From: Chitinophagaceae bacterium
GTDB lineage: Bacteria; Bacteroidota; Bacteroidia; Chitinophagales; Chitinophagaceae
DNA length: 64,000 nucleotides
NCBI GenBank assembly: GCA_947466405.1
Contig: CANICR010000002.1
Coordinates: forward strand, 1-64,000
Direction: 5' to 3'
Part shown: one piece after another, positions 42,981 through 52,458 of the stretch
Layout of the letters: every line of letters begins with the position of its first letter
Numbering within the stretch: the first letter of the stretch is position 1
Program-made: the position numbers and the translations under genes
The notes under the pieces: model-generated
Database searches by the model: none
What the model saw: the letters and a program-made list of their open reading frames with translations, nothing else
What the model was told of the DNA's origin: nothing

Positions 42981-42993
42981 TGAATTATATTTG
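42962..42993 (+). promoter_or_regulatory. Bacteroidota-type promoter overlapping preceding terminator
   Basis: TTG (42962-42964) - N21 - TATATTTG (42986-42993). Confidence 0.55.
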
Positions 42994-43015
42994 CATAAAC
43001 AATAAAATAAAAAGA

Positions 43016-43843
43016 ATGAAAAAATTACTTTCTATAGCATGCTTCTTTATTACTGCAATCACTGCGGCTCAATCAACTTCAAAAATATCCTTAAAAAAAG
43101 GACAATCCATTACGGCAACATCTACTGTAAATACAGAATCTGAGTTATCTATGGGCACAACAAAAAATGATATTGCTTTAACGAATGTGATGAATGTACT
43201 AAATGAAAAAGGAAATAACTACATCGTAACAGTTACTGCTACTAAGATGAAAATGGAAATGGAAGGCATGGGTCAGAATATCAGCTTTGACTCTGATAAA
43301 AAAGAAGATAAAGAATCTGAAATAGGTCAGTCAGTTGCTGGAAAACTAAATGTAACGGACACTTTCGAATTAGATAAATCAACAGGAAAACTAACTTTGA
43401 TCAACCTTAAAAAAACAGAAGAAGAATCGAACATGTCTGCTGGCATGAGCATAATGAGTGGTGGTGAAGAAGATCAACCTTTCAATGGCGCATTTTTAAT
43501 CATTCCTTCGAATAAAAAAACAGGAGACAGTTGGGAAGAAACCATTACTAACAAAGGATTAATCACAAAGAAAACATATGCTATTAAATCTATCGAAAAA
43601 TCAATTGCCACAATAGAATTAACTGGCACAACGATTGGTACTATTGAACAGGAAATGCAGGGTATGACCATGAATATTACTATGGATTCTAAATTTAAAG
43701 GAAGCGTAAAAGCAGACATTACAACCGGAACAGTAATTGAATCAACTAATAATCAAGACTCTAATAATTCAATGGATGTAATGGGACAACAAATGCAAGT
43801 AGCCTCCAAAATAAATTCAACAACTCTTTTTACAGTAAAATAA
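43016..43843 (+). CDS. Secreted hypothetical protein (DUF6263-like)
   Basis: Signal peptide MKKLLSIACFFITAITAAQ at ATG 43016; the listed upstream start lies in the terminator/promoter region. Confidence 0.75.
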   Translation: MKKLLSIACFFITAITAAQSTSKISLKKGQSITATSTVNTESELSMGTTKNDIALTNVMNVLNEKGNNYIVTVTATKMKMEMEGMGQNISFDSDKKEDKESEIGQSVAGKLNVTDTFELDKSTGKLTLINLKKTEEESNMSAGMSIMSGGEEDQPFNGAFLIIPSNKKTGDSWEETITNKGLITKKTYAIKSIEKSIATIELTGTTIGTIEQEMQGMTMNITMDSKFKGSVKADITTGTVIESTNNQDSNNSMDVMGQQMQVASKINSTTLFTVK

Positions 43844-43850
43844 TTATTTT

Positions 43851-45503
43851 TTATTTATACAAGGTGTTATAATATTCTTTGGCCATTCTATTGCTGTCGA
43901 ATTGCGTACGAACATCATTCATTCCATTTTTTACAACTCTCCTCCAATTAACTGGATCATTGTAATACATTGGTAAAATTTCTTTTTCAAGAATATCATA
44001 CAGGTTATCCAAATCATATTGATCTTGTTCTTCAACAGACATTTTTTCATACTCAACCAATGGAACTACGAATCCATTTTTTCCATGATGAATAAATTCC
44101 CTTATCCAACCATCATTAGTACTTAAGTTGACAGATCCATTCATCGCTGCAGTCATTCCGCTTGTACCACTGGCCTCTCGGGGTACTCTTGGATTGTTAA
44201 GCCAAACATCAGAAACCTGTTTTAAGGTTTTACTCAATGTTAATTCATACCCAATACAAACAGCAACATTATTATACCCTTTACTAAGATTTACTAAATA
44301 ATTAAACTCACTAATTGCTGGATAATCTAATGGATATGGTTTCCCTGCCCAAACAAATTGAACTGGAAATTCTTTATTATTAACAAGCCTATTAAACTTT
44401 TCAAGATCTCTTGTAAGTAAATCAGCCCTTTTATATCCTGCGAATCTTCTGGCCCAAACAATTGTAAATACATCAGGATTAAATAGCTTGCCGGTTTGAT
44501 CAGCAATTACTTCTATTGCTGCTTTTTTAAGATCTCTTTTTCTGTCAATAAATAATTTCTCATCTTTCTCATCCAAATTTGCGTATAACACCTTATCCGA
44601 CCAGTACTGCCAATCCTGTGCATTGGTTATTGATTTAATATCACAAATATTATCATATTTTTTCCACATTCCATTACTAACTTCTCCATGAAGCATGCTA
44701 ACTCCATTCGCTAACTTTGCGAAGCGGAATGCTGCTAATGAATGATTAAACATATCATCAGTACAGCTCGTTAATTCTTTTACTTCATCTAAAGGCATAC
44801 CACAGAAATAGCCCATTTTTTCGCAAAGAAAAATATCATGCTTTTCGTTGCCTGCTTCTTCCGGAGTATGTGTTGTGAATACCAATTTTTTTTTAACCTC
44901 TAATTTATTACCATATTTATTATATAAATAAAATGCTGCACTAATTGAATGCGCTTCATTTAAATGATAATAATCAGCATGGAAATTTATTTCATCAATC
45001 AGCTTGGCACCTCCTACACCGAGTAGTATAAATTGAGCTACTTTGGTAGCAACATTGCCATCATATAACCTATGAGAAATTGTTTGGGAAACATAATCAT
45101 TCTCAGGTAAATCTGTTGTTAATAAAAACAATGGTGCACAATTGAAAGTTTCAGGATTGAGGTAAAGAGCTTTTACCCAAACAGGATGACTATGAATTTC
45201 AATTTGAAATCTTATACCGGTATCTTCCAAAAAACTATACAACTTTTCATTCCATTGCACCTGTAAGCTTTGATCTGGATTCCTTGCTTGATCATAATAT
45301 CCATATTTCCATAAAATACCAACACCAATCATATTCTGACGAAGTTCGTACGCACTTCTAAGGTGAGAGCCACTCAAATAACCCAATCCCCCACTATAAA
45401 TTTTTAAGGGCTGATGAACAGCATACTCCATTGAAAAATAAGCAACCTTACTCGCATAATCACTATTCACCTCGTAAGGAACCTTGTAGTGGTTAAAATT
45501 CAT
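43851..45503 (-). CDS. glgP: Alpha-glucan family phosphorylase
   Basis: AYFSMEYAVHQPLKIYSGGLGYLSGSHLRSAYEL; WLNNPRVPREASGTSGMTAAMNGSVNLSTNDGW. Confidence 0.94.
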   Translation of the reverse strand: MNFNHYKVPYEVNSDYASKVAYFSMEYAVHQPLKIYSGGLGYLSGSHLRSAYELRQNMIGVGILWKYGYYDQARNPDQSLQVQWNEKLYSFLEDTGIRFQIEIHSHPVWVKALYLNPETFNCAPLFLLTTDLPENDYVSQTISHRLYDGNVATKVAQFILLGVGGAKLIDEINFHADYYHLNEAHSISAAFYLYNKYGNKLEVKKKLVFTTHTPEEAGNEKHDIFLCEKMGYFCGMPLDEVKELTSCTDDMFNHSLAAFRFAKLANGVSMLHGEVSNGMWKKYDNICDIKSITNAQDWQYWSDKVLYANLDEKDEKLFIDRKRDLKKAAIEVIADQTGKLFNPDVFTIVWARRFAGYKRADLLTRDLEKFNRLVNNKEFPVQFVWAGKPYPLDYPAISEFNYLVNLSKGYNNVAVCIGYELTLSKTLKQVSDVWLNNPRVPREASGTSGMTAAMNGSVNLSTNDGWIREFIHHGKNGFVVPLVEYEKMSVEEQDQYDLDNLYDILEKEILPMYYNDPVNWRRVVKNGMNDVRTQFDSNRMAKEYYNTLYK

Positions 45504-45714
45504 AATCAGTTAATTTATTAGTACAATTTATATAGAAATATGATGTAAAAAAATGATTTTCATAAAATCAAAAATTGGGTTGCAAACTAACATAATGAAT
45601 AGTACTGAAGAACATAATACGAGAGATTGATTCATATCTTTGCCAAGCACTTCTAATAAATAATGGTAGTCTTTAATATTAAAATTTTATTTTTGCATAA
45701 ACAAAATATAGTAT

Positions 45715-47649
45715 TTGAAAAAAAATGTTCCCATATTTGAAAACTCACTACATGACATCCATGGAAGTATTGATACAACTAAAAAGGCAAGAGGGTTTAA
45801 GAAAATATTTTCATTTATTGGGCCAGCTTATCTAGTGAGTGTAGGATATATGGATCCTGGAAACTGGGCTACCGATATTGCAGGTGGAAGCAAATACGGC
45901 TATAGCTTAATTTGGGTTCTTTTCATCAGCAACCTAATTGCCATATTATTGCAAAGTTTAAGTGCTCGTTTAGGTATAGTAAGAGGGCGTGATCTTGCTC
46001 AGGCAAACAGAGAATCATTTCCTAAGCCGATAAATTTTGTATTATGGATATTAGCAGAAATCGCAATAGCCGCAACAGATTTGGCAGAAGTACTTGGAAT
46101 GGCAATCGGGATTCAACTTTTATTTGGATTACCACTAATCATTGGAGTTAGTATTACAATTTTAGATACTTTTATTTTATTGTATTTACAAAAATTAGGG
46201 ATAAGAAAAATAGAAGCATTCATCATTGTGCTTATTGCAATTATTGGTGTAAGTTTTTTGATAAATATAATCATCGCGGCCCCTTCATTTAATGAAATAA
46301 TCAAAGGGTTTATTCCTTCCCTTCCAGATGCAAAATTACTATATCAACAAAAAGGCATAGTAGGAGAAATCCCAAGCCAGACTGCCCTTTACATCGCGAT
46401 AGGTATGATTGGAGCTACCATTATGCCCCATAATTTATACCTGCATTCCGCGTTGATTCAAACCAGGAAGATTAATAAAAACAGCAAAGGGATAAAAGAA
46501 GCATTGAGGTGGAGCTTGATAGACAGTTCAATTGCTCTAAATATTGCATTTCTGATAAATGCGGCTATTTTAATTTTAGCAGCAACTGTATTTTTTAAAA
46601 CAGGCAGAACTGATGTGGGAGAAATCAAACAAGCACATACGCTACTGTCTCCATTATTAGGAAATAAAATAGCCTCTACTCTTTTCGCAATTGCATTAAT
46701 TGCTTCTGGCCAAAGCTCTACAATTACAGGAACCTTATCTGGTCAAATTGTAATGGAAGGCTATCTGCAAATCAGAATAAACCCTCTCGCAAGAAGATTT
46801 ATCACCAGGTTAGTAGCCATTATTCCAGCTATTATTTTCATTTATCATACTCAAGAAAATAAAATTGACAACTTATTAATATTTAGCCAAGTAATCTTAA
46901 GTGTTCAATTAGGTTTTGCCGTTATCCCACTTATACATTTTGTAAGCGACAAAAAATTGATGAAAGAATTTACAATAAAAAAGCCCATTCAATTGTTAGC
47001 TTGGTTATTTACATTTTTACTCGTTGCGTTAAACGCAAAGTTGATTATTGATACCCTCAGTGAAAACTGGGCTATGTTCGATTCCCTACTGCTAAAAATA
47101 TCAATCGTAACGATATGCCTGCTTTTCATAGGCCTTATGGTATATGTATTACTTTTCCCTTTATTAAAGAAAAATACCCCTGTTGGTTCAATTGAAATGC
47201 ACCCTACTATTCCCGATATCAATAACATACCAATACATAACTATCAAAAAGTAGCAATCGCACTTGATTTTAGCTCTGATGATTTGAAATTAATTTCTAC
47301 TGCAATTGGACAAACTGGAGAAGGCGGGGAAATTGTGCTGATTCATATTGTGGAAAGCGCTTCGGCAAAATTACACGGACTTGATACAGATGATTATGAA
47401 ACAAAAAAAGACAAAGAAAATCTTGAAAAACTAGTCACTCAATTAATTGAAAAAGGCTACAACACTAAAGGAGTTCTTGGATTCACAAACAGGGCAAAAG
47501 AAATCATAAGAATTGTAGAAGAAGAAAAGGCTGAGCTTTTAGTAATTGGGGCTCATGGTCATAAGGGGATAAAAGATTTGCTGTACGGCAGTACGATAAA
47601 CAAGGTGAGGCATGAACTAAAAATACCTGTATTCATTGTGAAAGTATAA
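45715..47649 (+). CDS. Nramp family divalent metal transporter fused to C-terminal universal stress protein domain
   Basis: MDPGNWATDIAGGSKYGYSL, IGATIMPHNLYLHSAL; C-terminal YQKVAIALDFSSDD...ELLVIGAHGHKGIKDLLYGSTINKVRHELKIPVFIVKV. Confidence 0.94.
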   Translation: MKKNVPIFENSLHDIHGSIDTTKKARGFKKIFSFIGPAYLVSVGYMDPGNWATDIAGGSKYGYSLIWVLFISNLIAILLQSLSARLGIVRGRDLAQANRESFPKPINFVLWILAEIAIAATDLAEVLGMAIGIQLLFGLPLIIGVSITILDTFILLYLQKLGIRKIEAFIIVLIAIIGVSFLINIIIAAPSFNEIIKGFIPSLPDAKLLYQQKGIVGEIPSQTALYIAIGMIGATIMPHNLYLHSALIQTRKINKNSKGIKEALRWSLIDSSIALNIAFLINAAILILAATVFFKTGRTDVGEIKQAHTLLSPLLGNKIASTLFAIALIASGQSSTITGTLSGQIVMEGYLQIRINPLARRFITRLVAIIPAIIFIYHTQENKIDNLLIFSQVILSVQLGFAVIPLIHFVSDKKLMKEFTIKKPIQLLAWLFTFLLVALNAKLIIDTLSENWAMFDSLLLKISIVTICLLFIGLMVYVLLFPLLKKNTPVGSIEMHPTIPDINNIPIHNYQKVAIALDFSSDDLKLISTAIGQTGEGGEIVLIHIVESASAKLHGLDTDDYETKKDKENLEKLVTQLIEKGYNTKGVLGFTNRAKEIIRIVEEEKAELLVIGAHGHKGIKDLLYGSTINKVRHELKIPVFIVKV

Positions 47650-47691
47650 TCAATATTTTATTTTTAATTACCTTTAAATAAAAAAATCAAT

Positions 47692-48057
47692 ATGCTAATT
47701 GAAATTTCAAATGGTGAGATTGTCGACAAATTAACAATTATAGAAATCAAACTGTCTAGAATAGAAGACCCTAGTAAAAGAAAAAACCTTGAAGCAGAAT
47801 TAGAAATTCTAAATGCTGCAGTTTCGCAAATCATTGAAAAAAATAATCCTTTGTACAAAAAGCTTTATGCTATCAATGACAAACTATGGGACATTGAAGA
47901 CGATTGCAGAATGTTTGAAAAAAACAACGACTTTAGTGATGCATTTATTGCTACTGCTAGAAGTGTATATCAAACAAATGATGAGAGAGCTGCCGTAAAA
48001 AAAGAAATAAACAACATTACGGGATCCAGATTAACGGAAGAAAAATCATATCAATAA
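47692..48057 (+). CDS. DUF6165-like protein
   Basis: MLIEISNGEIVDKLTIIEIKLSRIEDPSKRKNLEAELEIL...LWDIEDDCR. Confidence 0.75.
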   Translation: MLIEISNGEIVDKLTIIEIKLSRIEDPSKRKNLEAELEILNAAVSQIIEKNNPLYKKLYAINDKLWDIEDDCRMFEKNNDFSDAFIATARSVYQTNDERAAVKKEINNITGSRLTEEKSYQ

Positions 48058-48058
48058 T

Positions 48059-49081
48059 ATGAACCGCATTTTGGTTATCAGATTTTCTGCCATGGGTGAT
48101 GTTGCGATGACATTACCCATCATCAGGCTAATACTCAATGAAAACCCTACGATTGAAGTTACTTTTTTAACAAGAAAAAACTTTTCCCCTATTTTCGAAA
48201 ATATAGATAGAATAAAAGTAATAGGAGTCGACTTCTCCAATAATTACAATAAGTGCTTAGGTTTAAAAAGATTACACCGAGATTTATCCAATAACAATAA
48301 ATTTGACGCCATTATTGATTTGCATGATGTATTAAGAACAAAAATACTTCGAAGCTACTTTAAATTCTCTGGCACAAAGGTATTTACTATAGACAAAGAC
48401 AGATCGGCTAAAAGAAAAATGATTCGCGCCAAAATATTACAACCACTTCCCCATTCAACCACCAGATATCTAAACGTTTTTAAAAAAGCCGGTATTTTTG
48501 CCAATGAAAATAATATACGCTTCCCTTCGATTGTTTTTTCGGAAAAAGATAAAGAGATTACGAATGAATTTCTATCTAATTATCAGCAACCATTTATTGC
48601 TTTTGCACCATTTGCCAAACACGCAAGCAAAACATTGCCTTTAAATAAATCTGAACAGCTCATTAAAAAACTATCAGAAAAGTATACCGTATTTTTATTA
48701 GGCGGCAATGAAAACATTCGACAGTTTGATGAATGGGTAAATACTCACAGCAATGTATATACTACAACTTCACTTCAACTAACTCAGCAAGTGCTATTAA
48801 TGTCCTCTATGAAAGCTGTAATAAGCATGGATAGTGCAAATATGCACCTTGCTGCTATACAAGGAGTGCCCGTGGTGAGCATTTGGGGAGCAACACATCC
48901 TTATTTTGGATTTAGCGGAATTAACACTAAGCCAAGTAGCTGGGTGTCAACCAAAGAAAAACTCTACTGCAGGCCATGCAGTGTTTTTGGCAACAAATCA
49001 TGCATTAACAAAAAAGAACCTTATGCATGTTTGAATCAAATAGATATAGCAGACATTATGGAAGCGATTGCCCTCATTTAA
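48059..49081 (+). CDS. Glycosyltransferase family 9 (heptosyltransferase-like)
   Basis: ILVIRFSAMGDVAMTLPIIRLI; LLMSSMKAVISMDSANMHLAAIQGVPVVSIWGATHP. Confidence 0.93.
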   Translation: MNRILVIRFSAMGDVAMTLPIIRLILNENPTIEVTFLTRKNFSPIFENIDRIKVIGVDFSNNYNKCLGLKRLHRDLSNNNKFDAIIDLHDVLRTKILRSYFKFSGTKVFTIDKDRSAKRKMIRAKILQPLPHSTTRYLNVFKKAGIFANENNIRFPSIVFSEKDKEITNEFLSNYQQPFIAFAPFAKHASKTLPLNKSEQLIKKLSEKYTVFLLGGNENIRQFDEWVNTHSNVYTTTSLQLTQQVLLMSSMKAVISMDSANMHLAAIQGVPVVSIWGATHPYFGFSGINTKPSSWVSTKEKLYCRPCSVFGNKSCINKKEPYACLNQIDIADIMEAIALI

Positions 49082-49089
49082 TTACAATA

Positions 49090-50316
49090 TCACTCCTCAA
49101 TAAAATCCAAATCGTTTCCAAAGGTTTCTTTGATATATACCACTGCTACTAATGAAATAGACATGATAATAACGGCAGTAATCCAACCGGCATCATAATA
49201 AGTGGTGAAATTTCTCAACCCTTTGAATAGAGGTAAAATAACAATAGCCAACATCCCTCTAACCATATTTGGAATGGTGGTTGTAGCTGTAGCTCTGAGG
49301 TTGGTACCAAATTGTTCTGCTGCCATAGTTACAAAAATTGCCCAAAAACCTGTACCTAAACCAAGACCGGCACAAATTATATACATACCGTTTGCAGAGC
49401 CGTTCATCTGTGCTGTAAAAAACAAAACAATAAATAAGATAGTTATTGCATAGAAAATATACATTGCTTTTTTTCTGCTTCGCAACCATTGACTAATGAA
49501 TCCAATACCAATATCTCCGATTGATATAAACACGTAAGCATACATAACAGCTTTGCCTGGATCAATTTTTTCTTTAATCCCCATTTGCATACCAAATTCA
49601 TTAGAAAAGGTAATTAACACACCGATAACTAACCAGGTAGGCAACCCTATCAATACATTTAATAAATAACGTTTTAGCCTATCCCTATTTGTAAATAATA
49701 ATAAAAAATTGCCTCTTTGTACGCTTGTTTGTGTTAATTGATGATACATCCCTGATTCGAAAACAGAGACTCTCAAAAGTAGCAATAGTAAACCCATGCC
49801 GCCCCCGATAAAATAACAAGTACGCCAATCGAAATTTTGTTTCATTACAAAAGCAATGATAGCGCCTGTCAAACCTATTCCGGCTACTAACGACGTGGCA
49901 ATACCTCTACTTTCTTTTGCAACCATTTCTGATACTAATGTAATTCCAGCACCCAACTCTCCGGCCAAACCCAACCCTGCAATAAATCGCACCCATTTAT
50001 ATTGATCTACTTGTTGAATAAACCCATTAGCAATATTTGCTAATGAATATAATAGAATAGATCCAAACAATACGCTCAATCTGCCTTTTTTATCCCCCAT
50101 CATACCCCATATAATTCCACCAATCAATAATCCAACCATTTGCCACATTAATATTTTTTCGCCTTCTGATTTTACCTGATCTGGCGATAATCCAAGTGAT
50201 TCTAAACTCGGCATTCTTATAATACTGAATAAAAGCAAATCGTATATATCTACAAAATAACCAAGTGCAGCAACGATTACGGCAATACCGAATATTGATT
50301 TTGTATTATTAGACAT
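49090..50316 (-). CDS. MFS transporter
   Basis: DIYDLLLFSIIRMPSL, WGMMGDKKGRLSVLFGSILLYS, AGLGLAGELGAGITLVSEM. Confidence 0.92.
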   Translation of the reverse strand: MSNNTKSIFGIAVIVAALGYFVDIYDLLLFSIIRMPSLESLGLSPDQVKSEGEKILMWQMVGLLIGGIIWGMMGDKKGRLSVLFGSILLYSLANIANGFIQQVDQYKWVRFIAGLGLAGELGAGITLVSEMVAKESRGIATSLVAGIGLTGAIIAFVMKQNFDWRTCYFIGGGMGLLLLLLRVSVFESGMYHQLTQTSVQRGNFLLLFTNRDRLKRYLLNVLIGLPTWLVIGVLITFSNEFGMQMGIKEKIDPGKAVMYAYVFISIGDIGIGFISQWLRSRKKAMYIFYAITILFIVLFFTAQMNGSANGMYIICAGLGLGTGFWAIFVTMAAEQFGTNLRATATTTIPNMVRGMLAIVILPLFKGLRNFTTYYDAGWITAVIIMSISLVAVVYIKETFGNDLDFIEE

Positions 50317-50322
50317 GATATA

Positions 50323-51015
50323 TTACTCTGTTGTAGTTTTTGTTTTTTTACTGGTAACCATTTTTAAAATGACAGGTAGTGTAGTAACCAATACAATTCC
50401 GATAACGATCACTTCTAAATGTTGTTTCAAATCAAACCCAGTTGAATTAAAAATTATTTTTTGAAGATAATGACCGGCAAATAGCATAGAAAACACCCAA
50501 GCAAAACTTCCAATAAAATTATAAAACGAAAATTTCTTCTTATCCATTTGAACTATACCGGCCACTATAGGAGCAAATGTTCTAACAATGGGTAAAAATC
50601 TTGCCATTACTATAGCACTGCCTCCATGCTTATCATAAAAATCTTTTGCCTGATATAAATATTTCTTTTTGAAGAAAAAAGTATCTTTTCTTTCAAATAA
50701 GAAAGGACCACTTTTTCTGCCGAACCAATACCCTACAATATTTCCTATAACTCCTGCCATTGAAATAAATACACCAAGTAAAAAAAGGTGAACAATGCTA
50801 TTATTGAAATTATATCTAAAAGCTCCTGATATCAGATCGTCACTATATATCCCTGCAACAAACAACAAAGAATCACCTGGCAAGAAAAAGCCTGCAAACA
50901 ATCCTGTTTCAGCAAAAACAACAAAAAGAATAAACCAAAGACCCCCGTTTTCAATATACCATTGAGGATGAATAAGGTTTGTCCATTGGAAATCTAAAAA
51001 AATCATTTCAAGCAT
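50323..51015 (-). CDS. DedA family membrane protein
   Basis: FAETGLFAGFFLPGDSLLFVAG; ARFLPIVRTFAPIVAGIVQM. Confidence 0.94.
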   Translation of the reverse strand: MLEMIFLDFQWTNLIHPQWYIENGGLWFILFVVFAETGLFAGFFLPGDSLLFVAGIYSDDLISGAFRYNFNNSIVHLFLLGVFISMAGVIGNIVGYWFGRKSGPFLFERKDTFFFKKKYLYQAKDFYDKHGGSAIVMARFLPIVRTFAPIVAGIVQMDKKKFSFYNFIGSFAWVFSMLFAGHYLQKIIFNSTGFDLKQHLEVIVIGIVLVTTLPVILKMVTSKKTKTTTE

Positions 51016-51034
51016 ACGCTGTTTTATTTAATTT

Positions 51035-52321
51035 TTAATTTTTTAACTCTCCCTCCCACTTACTAACGGCAGCGGTTGCCAGCGCATTTCCCAATACGTT
51101 TGTCATACTTCTACCCATATCACAAAAGGTATCAATAGCAAGCACCAATCCAATACCTTCTGGAGGAATACCAAACATACTGCCAGTGGCTAACACCACT
51201 ACCAGCGAAGCCCTTGGCACTCCCGCTACACCTTTGCTGGTTAGCATAAATACCAACAACATCGCAATTTGTGTGTCTAGATGATTTGTTATTGAAGTGA
51301 TATTATACGCCTGCGCAATAAACATACTGGCAAAAGTCATATACATCATGCTTCCATCTAAATTAAATGAATAACCTAAAGGCAAAGTGAAAGAAACAAT
51401 TTTATTATTACATCCGAAACGCTCCATCTCTTCTACTAACTTAGGGAAAACAGCCTCACTACTTGAAGTACTAAACGCCACCGCCATCGGATTAGATAAT
51501 CGCTTTAATAAAACCATTAACCTTTTTTTAAGGACTAGATAGCCTACAAACAGTAATACTATCCACAATACAGCTAAGCCCAAATAAAATGAACCGATAT
51601 AGTACGCGTATGTTTTTAATATCCCTAAACCTTTAATAGCAATCACTCCCGTCATTGCTCCAAACACACCAAGGGGTGCTAATTTCATAACATAAGAAAC
51701 CATTTTCAACACCACGTGTGTTAATGAATCTAGTGCATTGATAATATTTTTTCCTTTATCGCCAATAGCGGTTAAAGCCACGCCAAAGAAAATAGAAAAA
51801 ATAACTAATTGTAGTATTTCGTTGGATGCCATAGCTTCTATAACACTCCTAGGAAATACATGCTCTACAAATTTATCAATAGAGAAATCGGCTGTTTTGC
51901 CTCGAAGATCAGAAGCTCCAATTATATCTGCATTATTAATATTTACACCAACGCCAGGTTTGGTTATAGACACAACAATTAACCCTAAGGTTAAACTTAA
52001 TAAGGAAGCCGAAATAAACCATATCATTGCCTTTCCACCTACTCGACCTACTGCTTTCAAATCGCCTAATTTTGCAATACCCACTACTAATGTAGCAAAA
52101 ACCAATGGAGCAATTATCATTTGAACTAATCGTAAAAAAATAGTTGCCAGTAGTTTTATTTTAGGAGCAAAGTCCTTAACAAATTCAGGAGAGGCATTTG
52201 TATTTACAATATAACCAACTACTATCCCTAATACCATAGCCATCAAAATATAAATGGTTAACCTATTGGACTTTACAGATTGTGATGTATGATTTTGCAT
52301 AGTATTAATTTGGTGTTGCAA
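51035..52321 (-). CDS. Dicarboxylate/amino acid:cation symporter (DAACS)
   Basis: STSSSEAVFPKLVEEMERFG, PLGYSFNLDGSMMYMTFASMFIAQA, CDMGRSMTNVLGNALATAAVSKWEG. Confidence 0.95.
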   Translation of the reverse strand: MQHQINTMQNHTSQSVKSNRLTIYILMAMVLGIVVGYIVNTNASPEFVKDFAPKIKLLATIFLRLVQMIIAPLVFATLVVGIAKLGDLKAVGRVGGKAMIWFISASLLSLTLGLIVVSITKPGVGVNINNADIIGASDLRGKTADFSIDKFVEHVFPRSVIEAMASNEILQLVIFSIFFGVALTAIGDKGKNIINALDSLTHVVLKMVSYVMKLAPLGVFGAMTGVIAIKGLGILKTYAYYIGSFYLGLAVLWIVLLFVGYLVLKKRLMVLLKRLSNPMAVAFSTSSSEAVFPKLVEEMERFGCNNKIVSFTLPLGYSFNLDGSMMYMTFASMFIAQAYNITSITNHLDTQIAMLLVFMLTSKGVAGVPRASLVVVLATGSMFGIPPEGIGLVLAIDTFCDMGRSMTNVLGNALATAAVSKWEGELKN

Positions 52322-52352
52322 TATAATATTTTAAACCGAATAGAAATTTGAA

Positions 52353-52367
52353 GTACATAAATTGTAC
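52353..52367. promoter_or_regulatory. Inverted repeat GTACA-N5-TGTAC between divergent transporter genes
   Basis: GTACA TAAAT TGTAC at 52353-52367. Confidence 0.35.
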
Positions 52368-52458
52368 ATTATTATCATAGTTTGAAAAATGTTTTAGCGA
52401 AATGAATGAATAATTTCTTATTTTTCAGCATAATTTATCACATAAACTATTAACCAAT

